Assembly: GCA_036852015.1 (NCBI GenBank)
Contig: JAANDG010000131.1
Coordinates: 170,001 to 234,000 of the forward strand
Length of the DNA stretch: 64,000 nt
Direction: 5' to 3'
Source of the DNA: Pelodera strongyloides
Taxonomy: Eukaryota > Nematoda > Chromadorea > Rhabditida > Rhabditidae
Shown in pieces: positions 47,051 through 58,524 of the stretch. A model generated the notes under the pieces. That model worked only from the letters and a program-made list of their open reading frames with translations, searched no databases and was not told where the DNA came from. How positions within the stretch are numbered: the stretch's first letter is position 1; every line of letters begins with the position of its first letter. A program made the position numbers and the translations under genes.

Positions 47051-48477
47051 GTAGGTAACCGGAATCGAACCTGTGACCGTTTGCACGACGATTTGTTAGG
47101 TGCGGAAGCTGGCGACGCCTCGTAAATCACGAGTGGCCTATAAATCACTGAGGATAACGGATGGGGTGGCTGTGCGGCAGGAGGCGGGGTCACCGGGGCC
47201 ACGCCCCCCTTTGCTCTGCCAATAAACGGGCGAGTGGGTTACGGTAATCACGCGAGAGAAAATTTGAATATTCCAAATTGAGTAAAATTCAAGAGGAGAG
47301 AATTTACTGTTATGTTTTATTTATCTAAAGAAAGTCGATGAGAAAAATAATATCCATCGCAATATTGCAACAGAAAAATAATATTCAATTACAATCAAAA
47401 GGTACATATTAAAATAAGCATAATTATTTGTGTATGAAAATTTTTGATCCACGATCTTGTAATCAATAACTACTTATTTATTTGTCATTCACTAGAATAG
47501 TTAGAATTGCTTGCTAGGCTTTAGTATAATTGTGTTAGCATTTGTTAGTTAGGTTGCTGATACAAAAAATTCCCTCTCTCTCTCTCTCATGTTCACAAAA
47601 TTCCACAAATTTATATATACTCGCGATGCAGCTTAGACTTTAGGTTAGATATTTTGATCTATACGTAAGCCATTACATTGACGAGCAAAAACATCAGACA
47701 GTCAATCAGACATATAAAAACTAATAAGGTCTATTTTTGTAATAGGAAAGTCGGGTATTTTAAAAATAAGGAGAAAATAAACGAAAAGTTAGCTGTTACG
47801 AATGGCTCGCGTGTTGAGTTTTTGGGGTTTTCTACTTATTGCGAATATGGAAAACAGGACAGTGTTTTATAAAAAGTGTGTACCGAATCCGGCGTGCTTT
47901 ATTACAAAATTGTTGCATTGGAAATAAATAAATTTACTAGACGCTACAAAACTTCACAGGGAATTCAACTACTTATGAAAAGTTAAGCTAACATTAAGTT
48001 CCGCTACACAAGAGTCCCTGGCAATTACCCCCGGTCGGCAGCTCTGGCTCAAGATTAATGAGCTAGTGACAGTCTAATTATCCCGCGCACAGCTGCAATT
48101 GTTTGTTTATAAAAAAAAAATAGATTGAGGCACCGCCATGCTAACTGACAACGTGACAACCTCAACCGCGAAATAGGTCATTAACTAGTCATAGAACGTC
48201 GAAAGAAAAAAGCACCGCGCCAAGACGTAGAACAGGTGGTGTGGCTTGGCTGGCCATGAAAGGAAGGAGAAATAATATTAAATATTTTAAATGAATATTA
48301 TTATTCTACGCAAGTATTATTATGAACAAAATTCATTCTACAGGTTGGAATCGAATAGTTCCAAAAAGACTTACTAACGTAAAGTAATCAGAGCTGAAAA
48401 TATGAGCCGCCTCCTTATAAAACCGCCAGGCAAGAGAAAGATTTGAGGCGGCGGTTTGCTTCGCACCAGCGTAAATA

Positions 48478-48560
48478 ACGATTAATTCGTCATCTGGAAC
48501 TCGTTGCCTTCTCTACTGAGGACTTCTACGAGGTGCATAACACAGCATCACAGTTAAACG
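48478..48560 (+). repeat. Second SINE-like family, diverged fragment
   Basis: ATTCGTCATCTGGAACTCGT followed by CTGAGGACTTCTACGAGGTG resembles 34160-34215. It directly precedes a GTCACCAAATGG repeat. Confidence 0.55.
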
Positions 48561-48591
48561 TTATGTCCTCCGAGACCACAAGAAAACCGTA

Positions 48592-48795
48592 GGTAGCCGG
48601 TCACCAAATGGTTCCCTCGGAAACATCCAATTGGTGACGTGTCGCCGACCATTTTGCGTCTACTTGGAAACGATCTGGTGACCAGTTGACGACGTTTTTC
48701 GGGAAGAATTGGTCACAGTTGTCAAGTTCACCAAATATCTTAGCCCACGAAAACTTGTAATCGTCGCCAAACGGTTGGCTCCGTTTTCGATTTTC
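48592..48795. repeat. Dispersed GTCACCAAATGG repeat, copy 3
   Basis: GTAGCCGGTCACCAAATGGTTC at the left, GATCTGGTGACCAGTTGACG, GGTCACAGTTGTCAAGTTCACC and TCGTCGCCAAACGGTTGGC at the right. Confidence 0.7.
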
Positions 48796-50085
48796 CATCC
48801 GTTTTCCGTTTTTTTTTTTGAATATCGCTTAGAAATCCTTTAATTTTAGTAAACGCGGCAAAAACAATACAAAGCTCTTTATTTTGCCTTATTCTTTCGG
48901 ATACCATCTATGGCCGCTGGTCACAAGCAGATTGACAGATAGCGACGCGGTGATATTATTGTAGTTAACTAAGTAAACCTAACAACTGAACCGCTGGGTC
49001 TTAGTGCTATACCCACTGGTAACGGGGTCGTGACCCCCATCTAAACTTGGGTAATCTACCAAAGGCGCCGTATTATGATATTTATCCTCGGGGACCCGAC
49101 GAGATTAACACATCAACATAAAATAGCACCTTAGAACAATGCATAAGCTTTGACAACACTGTATCGGCTTCGCTACTAAAAGGCTCAGTCAGACCGACTA
49201 AAATATACCTAATTAGGTAATCCTAAACAAATTGAGAAATATCAATAAGAATTGCATCAAGGAAGTAGGAAGTAGGTGTACATGCTTTTACGAAGCATCA
49301 GACTGATTCTAGTGGCGTGCAAATTTTAATAAACTGTATTTACTAATTACAACTAATGGCATAATAATAATACACTAATGACTCTACACCCTATCCCTCC
49401 ACCCCCGGTCGTAAACCAAATTAAACGGTCACCAAAAGATGATCCACCATTACGATTTGAGATTTACAACTAATATTGCGCAATCTACGGTACTCGATCA
49501 TTACGGTACGAGGGGTGACTAATGAGCGCACACCTTATACAACCACGGAGTTTATCAGCCAGTGGATGGTATTTGCCTGGTACACAACCCTTGGGGATCA
49601 TTAATAACTCTTTTACAGATCCTGTAATTTTTTCTCGTTTTCCATAACGCTCAACTTTTAGAACATGATTTAGAAAACCGTGCTAGCTTAACTTGTGGTA
49701 TCCTAATTCGTACCTGATTGCATATGAAGACTAAAAATCGGGCTTGTACAATTAATAGGTCCAGTTTGTTGAGATCAAAAATCAAGATCAATAAACCTCA
49801 CTTCCAATCGATAATTCATGTTAGCTAATACATCACGGTAAGCTGTCACAATGTATAACGCCGCAGTTGTCACGGCCCGCTCGTCACATGGCTCAGGAAT
49901 GTTAGAGGAAGAGTTTTTCGGTTTCTTACTGTACAATGCGAGACAAGTGATAAGAGTCTTGGGGCTACAGTAGTTTTATTATATATTCTAAATGATTTTG
50001 AAAGTTTCGACTTGAAAAGAACATTATGTGGTGTGGCTGTAGAATAAATAGCTAACAGAAGTAGGTGTTATGTAAATCACCTTGT

Positions 50086-50271
50086 TATAGCGAAGTACTG
50101 GCCGGTTTTTGAAACGCATTAATACTGTGGACAACTGCTCTTACGTGTTTATGTTTATTTGCTCGAATTTAGCTCGATTTGCTATTCTAGTTTTATGTTC
50201 ATTCCCATAAGCTGCATAAGAATGCTGGTCTACTCGACGTGTTTCAAAAACCGGCCGATATTTCGCTTTAA
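50086..50271. repeat. Family A MITE copy 13
   Basis: Starts ATAGCGAAGTACTGGCCGG, ends CCGGCCGATATTTCGCTTTA; its last TTTAA is shared with the first bases of the family D element that follows. Confidence 0.87.
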
Positions 50272-50685
50272 AGGGTCAGGCCCATTTCAAGTGACCCCTA
50301 TTTTTGATGATTCCATCTGATTCTCCATATCAAATATAGTAGGATACGATATTTTTCTAATTCTCAAGTGCAAAATTCACGCAGTATTCGGCAATTTACC
50401 GTTGCCTGTCATACCCAACTATTTATCGCAGTTGTGACGCCCCTTCGCGCTAATTGGACAATATGCTCTATTGGGCGTGGCAATTGTGATATTGGCCAAT
50501 GAGCGCAAATGGGCGTGCCAACTGCGATAGATAGTTGGGTATGACTGCCCACGGTAAATTGATGAATAGTGCGTGAATTTTGTGCTTGAAAATTAGAAAA
50601 ATATTGCATCCTACTATATTTGACATGGAGAACCAGATGGAATCATCAAAAATAGGGGTCATTTGAAATGGGCCTGACCCTTTAA
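50268..50685. repeat. Family D-type palindromic MITE, copy 2
   Basis: Left TTAAAGGGTCAGGCCCATTTC, right inverse GAAATGGGCCTGACCCTTTAA. Arms continue through GACCCCTATTTTTGATGATTCC. A near-palindromic centre repeats AACTATCTATCGCAGTTG-like sequence. Confidence 0.9.
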
Positions 50686-51820
50686 GAAATTGTACGCACG
50701 GTTCTGGGGTCTGGGTATGCTGGTGAGGAGGTGAATACATCTCAAAAGCTAGGATTATCTTCCATACTGTAATAATAAATCAGGGAGCTAACTTCAAAAA
50801 GGTAGCCTCTCTAACACACGCCAAAGGGGAGGAAAACCTTTTGGTCCAATTGCACGAATTTTCGATATAATTACAATGTTTATTACAATGATGTAAACTT
50901 GAATGTTTAGACGGATACGGGTTCAAGCTTATGCATCAAGCGCTAGCTAATGCTCTTATAGCTTTAGCAAGCCCATCGTGTTCACCTACAATTCCCAATA
51001 AGGCCTATAAATCAAGAAGCAGGTCATCTCCGATGATTGAACAAAAAACTTCGAAAGCTTCAAAATTCCAAAAAACGGGAGGTCGTTTGGAAACTTATAA
51101 ATTAGCTTATAGCTTCGCAAGCTAAACGCAACTTTTTCAACGGGCATAAATCAAGAAGCAGGTCATGTCCAGTGATCCAACAGAAAAAAAGCTTGTCAAC
51201 TACGGAATCTCCATACAAGGAATGGATTTCAAACATTAATTGACAGATAGTTTATAGCTTTCAGAAAGCAACGCAACTTTTTCACTGGCAACCTCAATAA
51301 GTGTGATAAATCAAGATGCGGGTCATAGTTGTAAAAAAGAACCGAGCGTGTCTGAGCAAGTGAATTATTGCTATGGGTGTTCTAGGGGGGCAGGCCGGTT
51401 ACGCACTCTAGGCCCGACACTTTGATTGAGTGCGCGCCACGCTGCGGCTAGCGGGCGCGCTCTCCTAGGACACGACGTAGAGCTCGTCGTTCGTCGTCGG
51501 CAATGACATGAGCCATGATCAATGTGCACTTTTTTCTATGTTCTTCATAGTAATCATGAGAATGACCAACATAGCAAGCATACAGCTCATTTCACTTTTC
51601 ACCAAAAGTGATGTCTTCAAATAAATAATCAATGAAATTCAGTAAAGTTGCGTGACACGCTGTGATGAAACTATTCTGGACAGCTGGGTTCACTTGTATT
51701 GACGTATTGTGCCACATTCCCGTACCATTTTCGGCACATGATGGGGAACAATTTGCATATACAATATGGGAATGCAAGGGTACATGACACGTGCTACAAC
51801 CACGTGTCATATCGCTTCAA

Positions 51821-51889
51821 GGCGGGCCGGCTCTCCTCGGACACGGCGTAGAGCCCGTCGATGATCGACGACACTGACACAGGAGCCAT
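51821..51889 (-). other. Exon-like ATG segment, possible orphan first exon
   Basis: Minus strand ATG opens 23 codons (starting MAPVSVSSII, ending SEESRPA) before the sequence runs into a TTGAAGCGATATGACACGTGG repeat. The region upstream is pyrimidine-rich with CCAG and CCCCAG acceptors. A second, damaged copy lies at 51448-51516. No family is recognised and no donor site is seen at its end. Confidence 0.25.
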
Positions 51890-51978
51890 GATCGATACGG
51901 GGGGTTGATGGTTCTGGGGCTGGTAGGAGGGACAACAAACATGAGCAACAAACTCACTTCACTGCAGACAATCTTTCG

Positions 51979-52111
51979 TTAAAGCGGTATAACACCCGGT
52001 TTTTGAAACGTATGTTGGACACTGAATTCCAGTGTGATGTTATATTCATTTGCATACAACATATGCATGCATTTGCCCATACGTTTCAAAAACCGGTTGT
52101 TATACCGCTTT
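51979..52111. repeat. Family A MITE copy 14 (short AACACCCGG subtype)
   Basis: 133 bp. Starts TTAAAGCGGTATAACACCCG, ends AACCGGTTGTTATACCGCTT; core has TTTGCATACAACATATGCAT. Confidence 0.82.
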
Positions 52112-52524
52112 CACAACCGGGAACATATTTCACATTTTACTATATTCTTGAACATTTTTACGGTTGAATACTTTATGTTGGTTGTTTGCATCAGAAACTG
52201 GATGTTCAATATCAATCAATATCAGTAGTGGCTTGCGTAGTGGCCAATGGTTTTCGGATTTTTTTCTGAAAATTTACACCTTCATAATAAACAACCATTT
52301 GTTTTTCCCCAATGCAAATGTAACCGCTGAAACATCGCCGTTTCCTTTGCATTCGCATTCGCCTATAGCCGCCCGAGGCGACTTTCCAATACTACGCAGC
52401 CGATACTTCAAAGCCTCACAAAAAATGGGCATACTGGCATACTTATTAAAATGGGCATACTTAAACATGTTGCGTATAGTTAATGTTATAAGATTGCTAC
52501 TCATGGCACATGCCCGAAACGTAG

Positions 52525-52592
52525 TAAAGTTACGTAGGATTTCGTTGCGGACTCCGCTACAAACTTTTCTCCTTTATATAATAAGAATTACA
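52525..52592 (+). repeat. SINE-like tail fragment
   Basis: GATTTCGTTGCGGACT... followed by CTTTTCTCCTTTATATAATAAG matches the 3' tail of the elements at 31470-31676; the head is absent. Confidence 0.6.
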
Positions 52593-53086
52593 TGGGAATT
52601 CAGCTCCATATACGCTTCAAAAACCCGATGTTATATCGCTCTAAAAAATACTTGTTTTTGTCGAATTTTGCCCATTCTGTATGTGTATCGGTAATCGATC
52701 TGCTTTCTTTGTTTATTATCTGTCAATCTCATCGTACTGTACCCTTTATAATTACCGCCGTATTTTCATAGCAAACCCCCTAATTAGCATATCGCGATTC
52801 ATTAATTTGCATGGGATCTGCCTCGGGCAGTACAAGATAATCTGCATAGTCCGAGGTGTCAATTGCTTTAATTTTGGCACTTGTACAGTAGGCTGAACAC
52901 AACTGTTGAATAGATACTGCTTCAGATAATGTCGTTATCGGTATTGCTCACAGCTTTTCATGTCGACGTCACTTTTTTCAGACTGGCCGTAATTTCTTCT
53001 CTATATACGTGAAATTGTTAAATCTATCCAGTAATATACTTTTACAGCATTTACGTTGTAAACTACAACACTTAGTCTGATACTGA

Positions 53087-53127
53087 GCCTAAGCGAAGAC
53101 TAAGCCTAAGCCTAAGGCTTAGGCTTC
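53087..53127. repeat. Head-to-head telomeric repeats
   Basis: GCCTAAGCCTAAGGCTTAGGC turns the unit around on itself at 53114, giving a perfect palindrome of telomere units. Confidence 0.85.
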
Positions 53128-53579
53128 AATCGAAATTAAAGCGCCACATCGGTCCCTCCATTCTACAAAAGTGTCACTCAGCGAGTGATCGAATACACGG
53201 CCTATGGTCACAACATTTGTGTTAAACATTGGGAATTTACGATTGCAACAGTTGCTCGTGGCCCTTCAACAAAATGCGCTGGCCCTGGGGTCCTAAATGA
53301 AAAAAATGGACTTATTCTAATTAGTAGCTCATTTGGAATATGCTAATATGCTGACGGGGGCCGCAATAAGTCTGCAGTATTACAGGCGGTCTCCTAGATC
53401 TTTATTGTTGTTGATTTCTGTATTCAGGGATTTTGGCTATGGTAATAAATAGTGAAATAAGGGTTGCTCTGTTTACCAAATGATAATGTTTCGGAATTTC
53501 CGAACCTCGTTGGCCCAGCTGTAAAAATTGCTTTTATTCAAAAGCATGTTCCTTTATGCACGGGTTAACGCATTGTCAA

Positions 53580-53655
53580 AGCCAATGACTTGTTCCGCAG
53601 AGGTCCTGAACAGAGTAGAGAGCGAGTTCCAGATGACAAACTGTTCGATTTCGCC
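53580..53655 (-). repeat. Second SINE-like family, inverted fragment
   Basis: TTGTTCCGCAGAGGTCCTGA and GAGTTCCAGATGACAAACTG match the inverse of 34150-34215. Confidence 0.7.
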
Positions 53656-54105
53656 AGTTCAGACTGGGGTACAGAAATAAACTATTAAAATCAATACAGT
53701 ATTCTTATACTGTATGGCAGTCACATCTCTAAACTCTCCAACATACTCACACTATTTCTCTGGATTCCAAAATCATCCCTACTCTCTCAACTTCAACTTA
53801 CAATCTCGCTAATGATTTTTGCCAAATTCTTCTCTAGTCCCTCTCAAATTCTAGCACTATTTCTCCAAGAAATCAAGGGAAAATAAGTAAAAGAAAATGG
53901 AAATCCCCACAACCAACACCCATCCATCATTATGCCAATCGTGTACAGTACTATGTGTCTGCTTGGAGGCCGCTCAGTTGGTTAGAAACCCTTTACTTCA
54001 AAAAACCACCGCGTGAACGGTTCGTATGCTATTCGAAGGGGTATAGGTTTAGGGTTTGAATTTTCAGGGACTGGTAGCAATATGCATTTTGATAATATGC
54101 ATATT

Positions 54106-54133
54106 GACCATCTTATTATATAAAAGAGTAACT
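54106..54133 (-). repeat. SINE-like tail remnant
   Basis: TCTTATTATATAAAAGAGTA is the inverse of the shared tail. Only the tip remains. Confidence 0.4.
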
Positions 54134-54811
54134 GTAGCCTAATTTGCATACCGATGTGCGTTACGAAATGCAAATTTCGTGTTCGGGTCTAAAAAGAGTT
54201 TCGCAGCTCCATATCGAAGTATGCATATGCAATTGTTTCCTATTATGTGAATTTCTTATGATACGTTTGAATCCTTGTATATAAGTATGCCCATGCTAAA
54301 CAAATCATATTTCCATGTAAGTCGCCTCAGGCGGCGTGAGCCGACTGGTACTGTATATTTGTAGTAAAACCATCACCACCGGTCATATCAATTAGCCACG
54401 TCGAAGAAAAAAGAAGGGGACAAAATATGTAAATTTATAATTATTATACTCTTATTAAAAGAAACCAAGACGCGAGATGTTCTACTATTTTCTGTATACA
54501 GGTACACGTTGGAATGGAAACTGTTGGCTAATCGAAAGTATGCATATTGATTGATATACTTTTAGCTGAAATTAGTTTGTTGGTTGTTAGACTCGTGCAA
54601 ATAATTAGGTATGAACAAATTGGCACATATAGAGTTGATGAAACGTATGCGAAATGACCTGCACCTCATCTGAAGGAATTATTTTGGTTTTTAGCACACA
54701 AACATGAATCTACGTTTCAGCTATTCTAATTAACTGGTCGTCGCTTGACGGCTTGTACCGCACTCACTTTGTCACTAATGGTAAAGCCGTATAACGACCA
54801 TTTTTAAAATG

Positions 54812-54895
54812 CATGGCCCACGTGGGAATCGCACCATCGGTAGAGCTGCAGTGTACTAGCTACTATAACTAGCACAGTGGGCCACCGCACCACCT
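54812..54895 (-). repeat. tRNA-like sequence
   Basis: Minus strand GGTGCGGTGGCCCACTGTGC and GGTGCGATTCCCACG resemble A and B boxes; the GTGGGCC/GGCCCAC ends can pair. Confidence 0.4.
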
Positions 54896-55169
54896 CCACC
54901 TACACTACACCGCTGGATACTAAAACGAAAATTCTCATGCGCTTCCCAGTAGTGTTACCAAATTTGCAAAGTTTTGCATTGATCCCACATTTAACTCCTT
55001 GTCCTTTGTCCCCCCCCCATAAACAAGAAAAACTGAAAACCCCTATCCCTTGGTTAGCTCTAACGTTGCGATCTAGGCAAATCGTTAACTGCTCTAACGG
55101 GGGCTCCGCTCCGAAGGTAATTAATGACTTTTCATCGTAATGCGTAAGTCGCAGATCGGGATCTGTTGA

Positions 55170-55282
55170 AAGGAGAGAAAGCGAGAGAGAGAGAGAAAAG
55201 CGAGAGAGAGAGAGGGAGACGGAGAGAGAGAGAGGGAGAGGGAGAGTGAGAGAGAGGGAGAGAGAGAGAGGGAGAGGGAGTA
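55170..55282. repeat. (AG)n/(GGGAGA)n tract
   Basis: 113 bp purine tract. Confidence 0.93.
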
Positions 55283-55929
55283 AAACGGTACGGGGAGACA
55301 ATATTCTGGCCGTAAGCCGCGTTCAAATTAATGACTGTTGAAATGCGCATTGAACAGTCTCTTTGGAAGAAGTATCGATTTTTTGAATGAACATTAAATG
55401 TTGCATTTCCTCAAAACAAGAAGAAGTTTGTTCTATAGCTGTAGCAAAGTCGATATTATAAATTTTGTATAAATTCTTGGTGCTCTTACGGTATGTTAAG
55501 ATCTACCGTACCATAAGATCTACGGTATCGCACCGTACCTGACTACAGTAAGACTTGTGATATCTTACAGTATATTTCTTTACCTCCATATCATAACAAT
55601 CTCTCCGATACTCCGCAATCACGAATTCTAATCTGCCCTTGACTTCGCACTCACACGTGTAGTAGACTATTCATCAAGTAACCACGTCGAAAGTTCTGTG
55701 TTTTCATCGTTCGATTTATGTTTAAAGGGTTAGGCACACGATATGGCAACTTACATGAATACATGAGTGTGCCCCCAAGTTGACAAAAAAATCACCATGT
55801 GGGAATGTATGTATGGCCTTTGTGGATGAGTATGCGCACGTAATAACGTTTAATACATAGATATATGCCAGTAAGGGTCTTGTCTTCAATTATTACCCTT
55901 CCTTTATTACATAAGGGCTTTATTACATA

Positions 55930-56085
55930 AAGCCCTCCTGGTCCTAGCCCGAAGACTTCGAGCAATTTGCTCGTCGCCTGTGCTCAGGACCTCTGCGGAA
56001 CATGTCATAAGCAAACTTTGAATTTGAACTCCCTTGAATAAAGGTGCACACTCTTGAAGCGTAAAACAAATTTAAAATTTTTTTT
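55930..56085 (+). repeat. Second SINE-like family, body copy
   Basis: CTAGCCCGAAGACTTCGAGC through GACCTCTGCGGAACATGTCA to TTGAATAAAGGTGCACACTC; close match to 34139-34300 without the tRNA-like head. Confidence 0.78.
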
Positions 56086-56380
56086 AATAACATTTTTCGA
56101 TGGATGGGTCCAGTTTCCATCCCTCCGCTCAGCCCGCTCCCCCCGTCCCAGTACCCTGCAAGAGAACAACTGCTCCCTTCACTGTTACATAACAATATTT
56201 ATGGTTGTTGAGCCAACTATGCATTATACGTCCCAATGTCGATGCAGTAAACCCGTACGGTAACAGTTGTCCAGTGGAATAAATGTCCTTCGCTCGGGCT
56301 TTTAGTTACACAATCAGAAAATATGTATCTCTGGGTCAACTGAGTAAACCACAGAGAAGATGGAGTAAAAAAATCTTGTA

Positions 56381-56599
56381 CGCTTTAAAAACGCATCGTA
56401 GACAACTGCATTTTTATGTATTTATGCTAAGTTTTGAAACGCATCGTAGACAACTGCATTTTTATGTATTTGTGCTAATGGTAAGTGGGGTCGAATTGGG
56501 GTCGATTTTTTATTTTAGTTATGCTCAGTCGTTTATGATGCGTAAGAATGCAGACGTGTACTCGAGGCGTTTCAAAAACCGGCCTGTATTTTGTTTCAA
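56381..56599. repeat. Family A MITE copy 15 with internal duplication
   Basis: GAAACGCATCGTAGACAACTGC occurs twice about 55 bp apart at the left end (56390s and 56440s); right end CCGGCCTGTATTTTGTTTCAA is eroded. Confidence 0.75.
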
Positions 56600-56639
56600 G
56601 ATCGTGCACTTATATTCAAGGGTGGCACAGTACAGTTTC

Positions 56640-56715
56640 AAGGTTTGCTTATGACATGTTCCGCAGAGGTCCAGAGCAGCAGGCGACGAGTTTCAGATGA
56701 CAAATTGATCGACGT
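56640..56715 (-). repeat. Second SINE-like family, inverted fragment
   Basis: GCTTATGACATGTTCCGCAG and GAGTTTCAGATGACAAATTG are the inverse of the body sequence. Confidence 0.7.
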
Positions 56716-56789
56716 CGTTTTCTAGCATACATTGAAAGCATGTTCCGTTGTTAGTGTATATCACGACTTCGTTCTCGTCATGTTCCATC

Positions 56790-57000
56790 ATATGAGGGTG
56801 TCGTCCGATTTTGAATCTAGTACGAACCTATTTCAAAATAGTACAGATCAATTTAAATCGCACGCGTCTTATACACTTCATGCCAAATGCGTTATTCGCA
56901 TGAGTTACGATATGCATTTGACATTCACGTAAAACGGGGGCCCAAACATAAACAGGCATTTGTCATTTTCGCAAGTGCGAATCGCAAACAGGGACAGGTC
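56790..57000. repeat. Family H repeat, diverged copy
   Basis: Shares GTACGAACCTATTTCAAAATAGTAC, CGCATGAGTTACG and TTTGTCATTTTCGCAAGTGCG with 10654-10944, missing the left tip. Confidence 0.65.
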
Positions 57001-57345
57001 ATGTGAAGCAATAATAGCTATTGTATCCAAATACATACGTGAATTAAAGTAGCGAAGTTTCAGTGCTGCCGTCAAGTTGTTATCGTTGCCATATATAACC
57101 TAAGTGTTGTCTAAAACACGGTCCTCTATAGTGTGGTGTCTCTTTTCTCTCTCCACTCGGTTGACAGGTTTGGCTACAGTAATTTGACAAATTCTTTCAC
57201 GTTGTGCCGCGCCGCCCGCGCGCGCTGTAATATGGAGACGGCACAGTTAAAGTCATAATTAATGACTTTTGGAAGGGTGCCAATTAGCCAAATATTTTCA
57301 TTAATCAGGAGATGGTGGTCGCTGCCGTTCGAGGTCTCGTTTGCT

Positions 57346-57440
57346 TGTCTCTCTCTCCCTCCCTCTCTCTCTCTCTCCGTCTCCCTCTCTGTCAGTCTCT
57401 CTATCTCTCTCTCTCTCTTCCTCCCTCTACTCTCTCTCCT
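57346..57440. repeat. (CT)n tract
   Basis: 95 bp pyrimidine tract with CCCT and GTCT variants. Confidence 0.92.
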
Positions 57441-57783
57441 AATTGAACACTTCGTTTCCGATACAGGATTTTGAAAAATTGAATATCAGACGACGTCTAT
57501 CTCAAAAACAGTTTTCTTTATCTATTTTTTCTTTGGTGAACAAGTGAACAGTACACATGCGTCCTTTTCCTAAGGATGTTTTTGCTGCAAATTACGTTCT
57601 CATTTTTTTGCTTTTACTTTTCGAGGGTGCTCACTAAGTGAAGCAACCAATTGCTCCAGAACTCTTCTTTTCAAAATGTCATTTCTCTTACACAGATCTA
57701 GCTGTTTCTGAAACATTCATCCTTTTGCATAAGAAAATTCTGAAGACAGTTTTTTTTATGTGGCGCAGAGTTTGAACGAAGGA

Positions 57784-57785
<2 letters not shown>

Positions 57786-57846
<61 letters not shown>
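57786..57846. repeat. (AG)n microsatellite
   Basis: 61 bp perfect AG run, the purest in the window. Confidence 0.95.
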
Positions 57847-57848
<2 letters not shown>

Positions 57849-58137
57849 TACTGGGCTCAAGTTTGTTTACAATGGTCACGACAAAGGGAGTAGTGATTAT
57901 GTTATCAGCGGGTAATAAAAACGATAAGTCGGGGCGTTTTGCCCAGCGAAACGACTAATTTGGTAGCCATCTGGAATTCGCTGATAAGACTACGTTTAGA
58001 CGAAAAAAAGGGGTTTAGTGACAATTTTCATTCGTTGTTTGAAATTTTGAAAAATTGACCTGGTTGAATGAGGTTGCTTCTAGGGGTTGATACCAGAGGG
58101 CAGTATGTCAAATTGGCAGATTTTTCAGCACATAGAA

Positions 58138-58312
58138 AGAGTGTGAGAGAGAGAGAGAGTAACACAGAGATTCAGAAAACTCTATAAAAGGAGAGGGAGA
58201 GAAGAGAAGCAGGTAAGCAAATGGAGAGGTTAACAGAGAGAGAGAGAGAGACAGAGAGTGGGAAAGAGATTAGTGAGAGATAGGGGGAGACAAAGAGCTA
58301 GAGAGAGATGTT
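58138..58312. repeat. Interrupted (AG)n cluster
   Basis: Several short AG runs over 175 bp. Confidence 0.85.
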
Positions 58313-58483
58313 AACCTTGGCAATGAAAACTAAATAAAAAAATTTTGAAGGCTGTGATTAGCATTTAACAGTTCTGGCTTTTGCGTATATACTTACTGAA
58401 CATGAGGATCTTGCAAATGAGCAAGCTTTAGTCATAATGCTAGGATTCTGATCAAGGCATCGTTATGGTTAAATATGAGAGTA

Positions 58484-58524
58484 TCTTTCTCTCTATCTCT
58501 CTCTCCCTCTCTCTCTCTCTCTGT
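58484..58524. repeat. (CT)n microsatellite
   Basis: CT run. Confidence 0.9.

Larger units (their letters stand above)
47051..50085. other. Upstream flank of ceh-13, no gene
   Basis: Mostly AT-rich single-copy-looking sequence (47220-48100, 48800-50080), the longest stretch without the common MITEs. Candidate regulatory sequence for ceh-13. Confidence 0.4.
52593..54811. other. Distal upstream flank of ceh-13
   Basis: AT-rich with head-to-head telomeric repeats, SINE-like fragments and a TTGATTGAT word at 54547-54555. No gene recognised. Confidence 0.4.

Noticed and set aside
46729..47086. Longer ceh-13 N-terminus starting at 47086
   Set aside because: The frame is open, but the added residues come from a tRNA-like stretch and lie upstream of the likely acceptor at 47050-47049, so the start at 47017 is preferred.
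52164..52694. 176-codon open frame on the plus strand
   Set aside because: Starts near a family A element and ends in a SINE-like tail fragment; no domain recognised.
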